Below, piece after piece: positions 46,101 to 51,484 of a stretch of 64,000 bases of DNA (within the stretch, counting starts at the first letter, position 1; each line of letters opens with the position of its first letter). The translations under genes were made by a program, and so were the position numbers. The notes beneath the pieces are model-generated. The model had not been told where the DNA came from. It ran no database searches and worked only from the letters and a program-made list of their open reading frames with translations. This stretch comes from Cheilinus undulatus (Eukaryota > Chordata > Actinopteri > Labriformes > Labridae): the NCBI RefSeq assembly GCF_018320785.1, contig NC_054877.1, positions 10,621,030 through 10,685,029 on the forward strand, read 5' to 3'.

Positions 46101-48187
46101 AACTGCAAAACATATTTGCAAAATTTGGGAAAGAGGATGGAACAAGCAAGGAGTTCTACTTGTTCCACCAATGTTTCCAAATGTTGCCAACATATTTGAG
46201 CGATTTAGACAGTACTTTCTCCCTTGGTGGTGCAGAGATACTGTAAAACAAAGTATAATATGTCGTCTAAGTTGCAATAATACACACAAAAAAGTGGGTG
46301 GAACTAGTGATGATTAAGCTTTCTCTCTAGTCCTGTACTCTTTCCAAATGTTGCCAACATATCTGAGCAATTTAAACAGTGCTGTCTCTTTCTGTCTCTC
46401 ATATGATTAACTAGATTGTAAAATAATATAATTAGCTGTTTACATTGCACAAATATGTTGGCAAAAAACAAAAAAGTGGGTGGAGCAACAAGGAGTGAGT
46501 CTTCTCTCTAGTTACAACAACTTTCCTGAATGTTTACAACATATTTGACAATGCTCTCTCTCTCTCTCTCCTTTAATAAAAAATAGGGATACTGCAAAAT
46601 AGTAGTACAACATAATGTCTAGTGATGAGTGAGTCTCCTCACTGGTTCTGCACTCTTTCCAAATGTTGTCAGTAGATTGAAAAATTTAGATGGTGCTTTC
46701 GCTCTCACTCTCTATGATGAACAAAGACGATAATAAATACACTAATGGTTTGCTGTCTAAATTGCACAAATATGTTGGGAACATTGTGAAAAGTTGGTGG
46801 AGACAGGCTCCTGACTCCAGTTCAACCAACTTCTCCAAATATAACCAACAGATCTCTTGATTTAGACAGTGCTCTTCCTTGCCTACAGTTACAAATGAAT
46901 CTAAATAGTAAAGATACCATAAACAGTCAAAATTGAAAATCAAAAGGCTAGGTTTAGAAATTGAAATTTAGACAGTCCTCTCTTTTTCTCTTCCTCTTAT
47001 AGTTGATATATTGCAAATAAAAGACTGCAAAAATATGTTGGCAACATTTGGATTATTGGCTCCTTAGTGGTTCCACCAAATTTACCAAACATTGCCAATA
47101 TATTTGTGCAATTTAGACTGTTTCTGTTTCTCCTGTGGCTAATTTATGAATGTACTGTGATAAATTAATGAAATAAATGGTGTCGATTGGAAAAATATGT
47201 TTGGAAAACATATGGAAAATGTGGATGTAACTAGCAAAGAGCGAGGCTCCTCACTGGTTTAACCAACTTTTCCAAATGTCGCCAACATATTTGTGCAATG
47301 TAGACAGTTTTCCGTCCCTCCTGTGGTTAATACAGTAATGTTTAAATATAAAAAAACTGTCTTAGTTGCAAAATTATGTACGCAACGTTTGATAAAGTGA
47401 ATGGAACATGATAGGAGTGAGGCTCCTCACTGGTTCCACCAACTTTTCCTAATGTTGGCAACATATTTGTGCAATTAAGACAGCAATCTCTTCCTTATTT
47501 GATGAATAAATAATGATTAAACATAATTAAGTTTCTACCGTTTTTGATACCACTGACCACTAAAATAATGTCAGTTTTATCACTCTGAAACACATGAAAT
47601 GAGAATGGAGAATGCTGGAGACCTCTCTATACAAAACCATTGCTAGTGTTTTTGTGCAGTTTTTACAGTGTACAGGAGTTTGTTTGCAGCTTTTGATAAC
47701 TTAAAACAGCCAGGCAAACAAAATAGCACAATTCTAGCTGTCTAGCCACTCCATGATTATTGAATTGGTGTTAAATAGGTTTCAGTATTGTTTGGTTTTT
47801 ACTTTAATCGTATCTAAGATCATAATTCTGGTAATGGGACAACTATTTCTAATTTCTTCACAGAAAAAATACTGATTTAAATATCTTATTCATCCTAAGT
47901 AGACTATAAAGTATAGAGATGTTATTTTTGGTCCATATTTCCCAGCCCTACATCAAACCATCCAATAAACGAGTCTAACCCAGGCTGCTGCTGCTGCTGT
48001 TGATGCCGTTGGAAGGCTCCAGGTGCAGCAGGGTTCCCTCACTCTCCTCCCCGGGAACGGAGCTCTCCGGCTGGGCTGCGCACGCCGGGGATGGCCCCTG
48101 GCTCTGCCGGAGCGGCGGGTCCTCCTCAAACACCAACTTGAACTCAAACTCGCCCTCCTCCCAGCCCGAGCCCGGCGCGGCCCCCAT
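18862..48187 (-). CDS. nfatc4: nfatc4, calcineurin-dependent transcription factor NFATc4 (13 coding exons)
   Basis: NFATc4 is a Rel-family transcription factor. It is held phosphorylated in the cytoplasm, is dephosphorylated by calcineurin when calcium rises, and then enters the nucleus to bind GGAAA-type sites, often with AP-1. I rebuilt 13 coding exons by translating the minus strand between splice signals. All junction phases agree and give 911 residues plus TGA, close to the roughly 900 of mammalian NFATc4. Landmarks: an acidic N-terminal start ([11 protein letters not shown]); a calcineurin-docking PxIxIT site PSIQIT (about 133-138); serine-rich regulatory blocks with basic [17 protein letters not shown]; the DNA-contact loop [15 protein letters not shown] (about 386-400); an IPT domain (about 540-648); a second basic NLS GKRKRS; a Pro/Ser-rich C-terminus; and a final VSEFIGEDI motif. 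GMHSPPPR and PARSVQ in exon 2 favour NFATc4 over NFATc1-3. No AATAAA is visible between 18250 and 18861, so the 3' end is undefined. Confidence 0.97.
19382..19992. repeat. About 600-bp CCAAT/ATTGG pentanucleotide array in nfatc4 intron 12
   Basis: The plus strand is (CCAAT)n with variants CCAAC, CCAGT and TCAAG; toward 19850-19990 it decays into TCAAA/TCGAA/TCTAA units. The 5-nt period with no stop codon in either main orientation explains the repeat-peptide open frames (LDWIG-type on minus, SNPIQ-type on plus). These should not be called genes. Confidence 0.95.
20085..20225 (-). mobile_element. tRNA-derived SINE fragment (reverse orientation)
   Basis: On the minus strand, TTTTGCTCAGTTGATAGCGC, then AGGCATCCACGTTCAGAGG and CTAGAGTCC, parallel the head of the SINE at 21808 (TTTGGCTCAGTTAGTGGAGC, AGGCGCCCACATACTGAGG). 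This is an A-box-like tRNA region. Confidence 0.65.
20800..21522 (-). CDS. nfatc4: nfatc4 exon 12 (C-terminal transactivation region)
   Basis: 723 nt coding about 240 residues; acceptor CCTGACAG|TTATG, donor GAGGAAG|GTAAGG (phase 1). It starts [13 protein letters not shown], where FKEE fits the SUMO-type hydrophobic-K-x-E pattern and corresponds to VICKEEPL in mammals. The rest is low-complexity Pro/Ser/Tyr-rich sequence ([27 protein letters not shown]), typical of NFAT C-terminal activation regions and poorly conserved. It ends SMHHITFEE, joining to the last exon. Reading through the donor would add 24 residues before a stop at 20726. Confidence 0.94.
21523..24478. other. nfatc4 intron 11 with SINE and MITE-like fragments
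   Basis: No coding exon seen. It contains the SINE at 21808. A hAT-like end lies at about 22187 (CCAGTGGTTTTCAACTTCG). A TCTTGGTCTTG-rich segment sits at about 22303 and again at about 23060-23190, possibly the two ends of one decayed element. Confidence 0.55.
21808..21950 (+). mobile_element. tRNA-derived SINE head
   Basis: GGTTTGGCTCAGTTAGTGGA, then GCAGGCGCCCACATACTGAG and GCTATAGTCCTCAATGCACT, form a tRNA-like A-box region followed by a degraded B-box area. Related heads occur at 20085 (minus), 29240 and 32265. Confidence 0.7.
24479..24605 (-). CDS. nfatc4: nfatc4 exon 11 (end of IPT domain and NLS)
   Basis: 127 nt; acceptor CCTTGTAG|TGTCTG, donor CTCCCAA|GTGAGT (phase 1). It encodes [20 protein letters not shown], then [20 protein letters not shown], then LP. 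The SRPV(x)[13 protein letters not shown] block is the conserved end of the NFAT IPT domain and carries the second nuclear localisation signal (KRKR). Confidence 0.95.
24728..24783 (-). CDS. nfatc4: nfatc4 exon 10 (IPT domain microexon-sized)
   Basis: A 56-nt exon that no long open frame would show. Acceptor TCCATTAG|ATGGTA, donor AATGAG|GTAAAA (phase 0). Joined to the G left from exon 9 it reads [19 protein letters not shown], matching [19 protein letters not shown] of human NFATc4. Confidence 0.95.
25515..25665. repeat. 22-bp minisatellite (ATTATGAGATAAAAAGTCATA)n in nfatc4 intron 9
   Basis: About seven copies of a 21-22-bp unit with GAGATAAAAAGTCATAATTA as the core, with few substitutions. 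The repeat sits about 140 bp from exon 9. Confidence 0.9.
25805..25945 (-). CDS. nfatc4: nfatc4 exon 9 (start of IPT domain)
   Basis: 141 nt; acceptor GTATTTCAG|CCCAGC, donor GGACAG|GTACAG (phase 1). It encodes [20 protein letters not shown], then [20 protein letters not shown], then [16 protein letters not shown] marks the linker from the Rel-homology domain to the IPT domain. The IPT fold follows and in NFAT mediates partner and dimer contacts. Intron 8 is only 135 bp. Confidence 0.96.
26081..26268 (-). CDS. nfatc4: nfatc4 exon 8 (Rel-homology domain, C-terminal part)
   Basis: 188 nt; acceptor TTTGTCTTGTAG|CATCG, donor GAATGCT|GTGAGT (phase 1). The product reads [20 protein letters not shown], then [19 protein letters not shown], ending in [25 protein letters not shown] is essentially invariant in NFATc proteins. 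The stretch [12 protein letters not shown] is a fish-specific looking, proline-rich variant of the VPQGGGK loop in mammals. Confidence 0.97.
26338..26448. mobile_element. Short MITE (CAGGGGTGGAAAA / TTTTTCCACCTCTG ends)
   Basis: The two ends are inverted repeats. Between them lies GTAGTTCAGTACTTCTACTT and TTTACTTCAGTAC, the common fish variable-length element pattern. It lies in intron 7 of nfatc4. Flanking 8-mers TCCACTAG and CTGACTAC match only partly, so the target duplication is uncertain. Confidence 0.65.
27340..28172 (+). mobile_element. 5'-truncated LINE 3' end with (GATT)n tail, nfatc4 intron 7
   Basis: Codes for the C-terminal part of a LINE polyprotein: [31 protein letters not shown], then [20 protein letters not shown] and [16 protein letters not shown] (27400-27690). 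A 3' UTR follows, ending GGTGCTATATAAATAAAG and about seven GATT repeats (28140-28172). L2/CR1-like by its tail and C-terminus. The RT domain is missing, as in most LINE copies. It is antisense to nfatc4. Confidence 0.88.
28593..28694 (-). CDS. nfatc4: nfatc4 exon 7 (Rel-homology domain)
   Basis: One base, 33 codons and two bases; acceptor TTTCTTTCAG|AGTGAC, donor GGCACT|GTGAGT. It encodes [20 protein letters not shown], then [13 protein letters not shown], aligning with the ITGKMVATASYEAVVSGTKV segment of NFATc4. It lies between two introns that each contain a transposon copy (LINE in intron 7, Tc1-like in intron 6). Confidence 0.96.
28985..30785 (+). pseudogene. Decayed Tc1-like transposon (family B, copy 1), nfatc4 intron 6
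   Basis: Recognisable from CCAAAATAGTTGGGATG (28990s), GATTTGCAAACTGGTTTTAACC, CAGCAACACATCC, then transposase relics GTCCATAATATCAACAAAAG and GAATCTGGAGACATCTGAGG, and after a foreign block AGACTCTACCATGCAAAG, GAGCTGTGGTCTGACAAGTC and CACTGTGAGCAACTTAAG, ending near GGGGTTTGTAAATAG. The same family is at 31955-33450. The middle (about 29595-30215) does not belong to the family. Confidence 0.85.
29240..29335 (+). mobile_element. tRNA-derived SINE head inside the family B Tc1 copy
   Basis: TAGTTTAGCACAGTTGGTAG, then CGTAGCCGCCCACTGACAGA and GGCTGAAATCCTTGAACAC, have the same layout as the SINE heads at 21808 and 32265. Confidence 0.55.
30886..30913. repeat. (GTTA)n microsatellite
   Basis: About six AGTT/GTTA units in intron 6 of nfatc4. 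Confidence 0.9.
31186..31286 (-). CDS. nfatc4: nfatc4 exon 6 (Rel-homology domain)
   Basis: 33 codons plus two bases; acceptor GTGTCTGCAG|CTGTGT, donor CACAG|GTACTG (phase 2). The product reads [20 protein letters not shown], then [14 protein letters not shown], matching LLGYSEKPLTLQMFIGTADE of human NFATc4. It is core beta-sandwich of the DNA-binding Rel-homology domain. Confidence 0.96.
31535..31697 (-). CDS. nfatc4: nfatc4 exon 5 (Rel-homology DNA-contact loop)
   Basis: 54 codons with acceptor TCTTATAG|GTCTAG and donor GTCAAG|GTGAAG. It encodes [15 protein letters not shown], then [18 protein letters not shown], then [19 protein letters not shown]. This is the N-terminal Rel-homology subdomain. 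The [15 protein letters not shown] loop is the NFAT recognition loop that reads the GGAAA core. It is intact, so DNA binding should be retained. The exon lies in an unlisted reading frame because no ATG-like codon precedes it. Confidence 0.97.
31955..33450 (+). pseudogene. Decayed Tc1-like transposon (family B, copy 2), nfatc4 intron 4
   Basis: Contains GATGGCAGCAACACATCTCA, the leader TGGGTATAAAAGGAGCAATT, then transposase pieces at 32338-32778 ([20 protein letters not shown], ending before the catalytic region shifts frame) and 32860-33189 ([11 protein letters not shown], then [20 protein letters not shown]). It ends CCCCAACTTTTTTGGAATT. Several stops and frame changes make it inactive. A SINE head interrupts it at about 32265-32336, and a perfect palindrome lies at 32379-32423. 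Confidence 0.87.
32265..32336 (+). mobile_element. tRNA-like SINE head within the family B copy 2
   Basis: GGGGTGCGCAGATGGCCAAT, then AGCGCTACCCATGTAGTGGG and CCGAATCCAG, follow the tRNA-head layout and split the transposon sequence. Confidence 0.5.
33729..33904 (-). CDS. nfatc4: nfatc4 exon 4 (ends at a GC donor)
   Basis: 58 codons plus two bases. The acceptor is TTTTTGTTTCAG|TTATCT. The translation contains [13 protein letters not shown] and AHSPLFR, matching GMDYLAVPSPLAW and GHSPIFR of NFATc4. The exon must end in phase 2 so that exon 5 can continue [10 protein letters not shown]. The only junction that fits is TTCAG|GCAAGG, a GC rather than GT donor. The preceding intron 3 is only 77 bp (33905-33981). 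Confidence 0.93.
33982..34500 (-). CDS. nfatc4: nfatc4 exon 3 (calcineurin docking and regulatory region)
   Basis: 173 codons, phase 0 at both ends; acceptor CCTTAG|GTTTCAG, donor GAACAG|GTAGAG. It opens [19 protein letters not shown], which contains the PxIxIT-type docking site PSIQIT used to recruit calcineurin. Serine/proline blocks follow: [20 protein letters not shown], and [15 protein letters not shown] with a basic NLS-like KKRR. Then come SRRGSYSED, a phosphorylation-rich motif, and [13 protein letters not shown], nearly identical to the mammalian NFATc4 block. These serines are the ones that family knowledge says are phosphorylated in resting cells and stripped by calcineurin. Confidence 0.96.
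35041..35782. mobile_element. Probable hAT-like MITE with TAGGGATGGGAAT / ATTCCCATTCCTA ends
   Basis: The left end TAGGGATGGGAATTGATAAG and the right end TCTATTCCCATTCCTA are inverted repeats. The pattern matches the widespread fish repeat with this terminus. The interior is AT-rich and non-coding. Confidence 0.65.
35779..35810. repeat. Perfect 14-bp hairpin with 4-nt loop
   Basis: CCTAAGCATAAACT, then AAGG, then AGTTTATGCTTAGG. It overlaps the right end of the MITE at 35041-35782. Confidence 0.9.
37143..37303 (-). CDS. nfatc4: nfatc4 exon 2
   Basis: Codes for about 53 residues including [12 protein letters not shown] and [10 protein letters not shown], a block diagnostic of NFATc4 and found between the N-terminus and the calcineurin docking motif. 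The donor is CAG|GTAAGA (phase 0). Two AG acceptors lie 6 nt apart (TTTTTAG then TTACAG), both in frame. The exon may therefore start at 37309 (two extra residues, Val-Thr) or at 37303. I used the shorter form for numbering. Confidence 0.92.
37925..38115 (+). mobile_element. tRNA-derived SINE (family S1, copy 1)
   Basis: An A-box-like AGTGGTTAGCACCGTTGCC and a clear B box GGTTCGAATCC (37970-37980) head the repeat. GTGTGGAGTTTGCATGTGC and GGTTGGTTGTCTGTCTCTA follow, as in common fish SINEs. Confidence 0.82.
40714..41157. mobile_element. 444-bp MITE flanked by TTAA
   Basis: TTAA sits on each side (40710-40713 and 41158-41161). The termini AGGGGGCATAT and ATACGTCCCCT are inverted repeats. TTAA target duplication is the piggyBac-type signature. 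There is no coding capacity. Confidence 0.8.
41255..42870 (+). pseudogene. Decayed Tc1-like transposon (family C) in nfatc4 intron 1
   Basis: The leader TTGATGATTATGGCTTACAT and AAATATTAGAATATTG is followed by transposase relics: [17 protein letters not shown] start (41500), [20 protein letters not shown] then [10 protein letters not shown] (41845-41930), [20 protein letters not shown] (42030-42090). After the inserted MITE come [20 protein letters not shown] and LNPI (42730-42805). The DxE-type catalytic context is visible, but stops and frame changes make it inactive. Confidence 0.88.
42179..42690. mobile_element. 512-bp MITE inserted in the family C transposase
   Basis: It starts CTAACCTGACACGCCATGG and ends GCAAGGTTAG, giving the 7-bp terminal inverted repeat CTAACCT/AGGTTAG. 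The hexamer GACTTG occurs directly on both sides (42173-42178 and 42691-42696) and the host transposase reading resumes after it. Related copies are at 3185-3302 (partial), 52184-52720 (opposite orientation) and part of 34850-35030. Confidence 0.85.
44193..44440 (+). mobile_element. SINE family S1, copy 2 (tRNA head missing)
   Basis: GTGTGGAGTTTGCATGTTCT, CTCCGGCTTCCTCCCACCTC, GTGTGAATGTGAGCGTG, TTGTCTGTCTCTATATGTC and CCAGTCCAGGGTG follow the body of the repeat whose head is seen at 37925. Confidence 0.82.
45620..47949. mobile_element. 2.33-kb non-autonomous TIR element carrying a hairpin array
   Basis: The left end AGGGCTGGGCAATAT and the right end ATATTTCCCAGCCCT are inverted (14 of 15 match). 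The flanking 9-mers are ACATTAAAC (45611-45619) and ACATCAAAC (47950-47958), one mismatch. If the terminal base was CAGGG and one G was lost on the right, this equals an 8-bp hAT duplication. There is no transposase. The interior is the tandem array at 45770-47510. The element ends about 30 bp from the nfatc4 exon 1 donor. Confidence 0.75.
45770..47510. repeat. Tandem array of about ten dyad-symmetric (hairpin) units, period about 170 bp
   Basis: Each unit has a forward arm (CTAAATTGCACAAATATG, TTGGCAACATTTGGAAAAG, GTGGAAC) and its reverse complement (CCACCAACTTTTCCAAATG, TTGCCAACATATTTGTGCAA, TTTAGACAG). They meet at a centre like GTGAGGCTCCTCAC. A CT-rich, then AT-rich spacer (CTCTCTTTCTC, TATGGTTAAT) separates units. 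Arms are clear near 45930, 46010, 46170, 46340, 46450, 46660, 46770, 47040, 47270 and 47440. Units have diverged, so the array is not recent. Confidence 0.85.
47980..48187 (-). CDS. nfatc4: nfatc4 exon 1 (start codon)
   Basis: Codes for residues 1-69 and the first base of codon 70. The ATG at 48185-48187 opens [20 protein letters not shown], which matches the known NFATc4 N-terminus. There is no in-frame upstream ATG before position 48326. The open frame can be extended 5' only by non-ATG codons. The acidic [11 protein letters not shown] stretch is the start of the N-terminal activation region. An (AGC)5 run codes for five serines just before the donor (CTGG|GTTAGA, phase 1). The upstream sequence and this exon are GC-rich compared with the surrounding introns, as expected for a promoter-proximal CpG-containing exon. 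Confidence 0.95.
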
Positions 48188-49360
48188 CGCCCCCCGGCAA
48201 CGAGGACAGGATACGGACGGAGTGATACGATCGTATCCCAACAAGCGGCTTCAACGTCCTTGATAACGCCTGGAAAAAGGACGGAGATGTTCTCAAAACT
48301 CCTGTCTCTCTCTACACGCGCGTCATTGCGCAAATCCTCCTTTTGGAAGTTTTTGATGCAACTTCAGTAACTTTACCAAACGATGAAGACCGCTTCTTTC
48401 TCGGATGTTTGCAACTTTTTCAGCCTTCATGCCTTGCGGTTCAAATCAAATCTTCGCCTAAGACATCCGAAAGACTTTGCCGAAACATTTCCTCCAGATT
48501 TAGTCCAGTTTTTCATTCTAACTCTATCGCCATCCCTGAAGTTTCTTCCTCCACTTCTTCGTCTTCTTCCTCCCCGTTCAGGACCCAGAGAAAGGAGGAG
48601 AAAAAAGTTTATCAAATATTTTTGTCGTCCTTTACCCTTAATTGCCTTTGGGTGGGTTTCCCAGCTCCAGTTGGTCCGTTACTCTTTCCCCATAGGACCT
48701 CCTTCCTGTCAGTCATGAAACCCCTCTGCCCAGCCTCCAGCCTCCCTCCTCTCCCCCTCCTCCTCACTCACTCTGGAGGTTTCTCTTTAAGTCACTTCAC
48801 GTTTACTAACATGCACTTAAACCTTGCACATATAGCTTTTCTTTACATCTTATTTCGCATCATCCACACGTCATTTCACAGGAAGTTTATCCCCATATCA
48901 TGCTTTGCATCAGGAACATTTTTGCACACTCAAACCCAAAACAACATGATTATTATTCCAATCAGGACCAGGACTCATGGCAAGCAGCGTACTGTCCTCA
49001 AACCTGCCATTAAAGGGGGTCTGCATGGCCACCAGGGCTGTGATGTTAACTGTCAGCTAGTGAACATAAGAAGGCCTATTTCCTGTGGCGACAACCACCA
49101 CTGCCCCCCTTTTTTGGCTGTCACTCGTCCCTCTCCTCCCCTTTTCTCCTGCTTTTTTCTCTTTAACCCCACTCCTCCCTCCTCGTCCCTCCTTCTCTCC
49201 CTCCCCTTCCTCTCCACCAAAGATCTGTTTCTCATTATCCTCTGCCGTCTGCTCTCTGTCTGAGTCAGGAGACGAAAAACTTAAATAAACACTCTCTCTC
49301 TGGCTCTTTCTCCCCCCTCTCCGTCCTTACCCCCTCTCCTCCCCCATCTCTGTCTCTCCC
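48188..49360 (-). promoter_or_regulatory. Inferred nfatc4 5' leader and promoter flank with polypurine tract
   Basis: This is the sequence immediately upstream of the nfatc4 ATG. On the gene's sense strand it is strongly purine-rich from about 49110 to 49360 (the plus strand is nearly pure C/T). If transcribed, it would contain two small upstream ORFs: one from an ATG at 48326 (4 codons) and one from an ATG at 48430 (35 codons). I cannot place the transcription start site. The promoter role is inferred from position only. Confidence 0.45.
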
Positions 49361-49562
49361 CACTGTCCTCTGATTCTCACAATCATTAGGCCGATGTACT
49401 GGCGTGTTACGGAGAGCTTGTTTCACTCTCCCTGTCATCCTCTCGGGGTTCTGTGGGCAGGCCTCCGATCCTGGACTGAGCTCAAGATGTTGCAGTCCGC
49501 TCCAGCAGGGAAAATGTGCTACCAGCAGGGCCGCAGCAAGAAATTTAGGGGCCAATGGGACC

Positions 49563-49589
49563 GTATGTTATCAGAACCTGATAACATAC
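49563..49589. repeat. Perfect 12-bp hairpin at the left edge of a Tc1 copy
   Basis: GTATGTTATCAG, AAC, CTGATAACATAC. It abuts the left TIR of the Tc1-like copy that starts at about 49589. Confidence 0.9.
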
Positions 49590-51484
49590 AGTAGCTAGAA
49601 TAAGTAGTCACCCCCTTGGATGTTTTACCCTTGAATAATTTTAAAGAAATTACATAAAAGCCTCTCAAATGTCAAAGTGAAAACAGATTAGTAATGTCAG
49701 TTAAATACAAATATGTAGTGTAAAATAAGTGCCTGCATAATTATTTACCTCCTTTAAAGAGACTGACCTAATTCAACAGAGGTCCAGTGAACTGGTGCTA
49801 GTAGTCTCACAATTAGTGAAATCAGGATCATCTGAGTGCAGTGAATGTGTCTTAAGTGACTGTAGTATAAAGACACCTGTGTCAGGAAGGTCCAGTCACT
49901 GGTTAATCAGTATTCCTGGCTACCATTACACCATGAAGACAAAAGAACACTATAACTCAGTATAACTCAGGGGATGGGTACAAAAAAATTCCAAGGCACT
50001 GAACATCACCCAGAGTTCAATTAAATCCATCATTAAGAAATGGAGGGAAGATTAAATCTCAAATAGAGTCCACCAATAGGCATGAGGGAGACTCCATGGT
50101 CATGTGGAATAAAGTTCTTTGGTCTGATGGGAGCAAAATAGTGCTTTTCAGCCATCAAAGAAGGACACCAAACACTGCACATCAACACAAACACCATTCT
50201 CACTGTGAAGCACAGTGGTGGCAGCATCATGCTGTGGGGATGCTTCTCACAGTCTGCCCTGAAAGGTTTGTACAGGTAGAGGGGTAAAATGAATGTGACC
50301 AAAATTTAGGAAAAATCCCGGAGAACAATCTTATCCAGTCTGCATGAGAACTACAGCTCAGGAAAAGATTTATTTTCCAGAAAGGCAATGACCCAAAACA
50401 TACAACGAAAGCTTCACAGAAATGGTTTAAATACAACAAGGTGAACGTTCTGGAGTGGTACAGTGAAAACCCAGACCTCAATCCAATGGAGAATTGTGGC
50501 TGAACTTGAAAAGGGCTGTTAGTGCCCGATTCCTGTGTGACCTGGTAGAGCAGTTTTGTAAAGAAGAATGGAGAACTAGAAAAGCAGATCTCAACCATTA
50601 GCCCTATGTCCCAATAGTGAAGAATCCTCTAAAAATTTGTGGATCCGTTTCCATGTGCCCCCCACCATGGCATTCACCGATTACTACCTCCCCGGTGGGG
50701 TGGAAACATGGTGAGGCAAAGCAATGGCTTCACTACAGGTGCCAACAGATACACCCATGGTCCCACTGGATGACTGGAAGTCATGGCAGAGGGTGAATAT
50801 TCCTCTGTTCCTCTCAGCATTGTGAGTATTCTCATTACAATTCGCTGTCTTTCTCTCTGTTATGCTCCGACTCGTTTCCTTGACCAGGCGTGCGTCTTTC
50901 AAACTCTATAAACTCCAAAACTTCGAATAGAAACACACCCAAAAAGTGCTGCTGGGATTGAAGTTACTCATGTCCGCCACCTCCTGGTGTAAAGTGGTAA
51001 CAGCACAGACCTCCGCCATTAGCCCTGTCTCCCAATAGTACAGAATCCTTTCAAAAATTCCTGGATCCAGATGGTGATCCGGATCAGTCCCAAAATCTAG
51101 TCAGTTCTTCCTTATGCCATTTTTGACATTTCCTGAAAATTTCATCAAAATCCGTTCATGACTTTTTGAGTTATGTTGCTAATAAAACTAACAAACTAAC
51201 CAATGAACAAACCCACCCGATCACATAACCTCCTTGGCGGAGGTAAAAATTGCAGTGTCCAGATGTGCAAACTTGACTGAGATCAAGCTTGACTCAGTGC
51301 TGTGAGTGCAGCCAAAGGTGGATCTACTAAGTACTGACTTGAAGGAGGTGAATATTTATGCAGTCACTTTTTTGTCAATCTTTGTGAAAAAAAGCCAAAT
51401 TGTGTTGACCATGGTTGATTTATAGAATCAATAAAAAGGTTAAACATCCAAGGGGGGTGAATACTTTTTATACGCACATCCATA
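49589..51484 (+). pseudogene. Decayed Tc1-like transposon (family A, copy 2) with internal insertion
   Basis: Left TIR AGTAGTCACCCCCTTGGATG (about 49602) and right TIR CATCCAAGGGGGGTGAATAC (about 51441) are inverted. Between them are the same transposase relics as at 16866-18270: the promoter block, AGAGTTCAATTAAATCCATC, GTGGCAGCATCATGCTGTGG and CAGACCTCAATCCAATGGAG. Transposase sequence is interrupted at about 50595-51245 by unrelated DNA. Large parts of the gene are deleted and frameshifted. Confidence 0.88.
50595..51245. mobile_element. Insertion inside the Tc1 copy, ending CCTTGGCGGAGGT
   Basis: The block from ACCATTAGCCCTATGTCCC to CATAACCTCCTTGGCGGAGG is absent from the sister copy at 16866-18270. 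A segment (CCATTAGCCCT..TCCCAATAGT..AGAATCCT..GGATCC) occurs twice, near 50598 and 51017. The tail TTTTGAGTTATGTTGCTAAT, ACAAACTAACC and CTTGGCGGAGG resembles a common fish RTE-type LINE or SINE 3' end. Confidence 0.6.

Larger units (their letters stand above)
37310..47979. other. nfatc4 intron 1 (about 10.7 kb), repeat-rich
   Basis: No coding exon seen. From low to high coordinate it contains a SINE (37925), a decayed CAAACTCAAGGCTTGGGGGCC-type repeat with TTTTGACC-rich tail (about 38918-39530), the TTAA-flanked MITE (40714), a Tc1 copy (41255) split by a MITE (42179), a second SINE-like copy (44193), a CA-rich stretch (about 45310-45500) and the hairpin-array element (45620). Confidence 0.7.

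Noticed and set aside
45770..47510. CRISPR-like array
   Set aside because: The repeats are diverged, about 170 bp, palindromic and in a vertebrate intron, without spacers of constant size.
48343..49263. 306-codon open frame on the plus strand upstream of nfatc4
   Set aside because: It is antisense to the gene's leader in pyrimidine-rich sequence where stops are rare. The product is low-complexity Ser/Pro/Leu/Phe with no domain and no supporting splice or start context.
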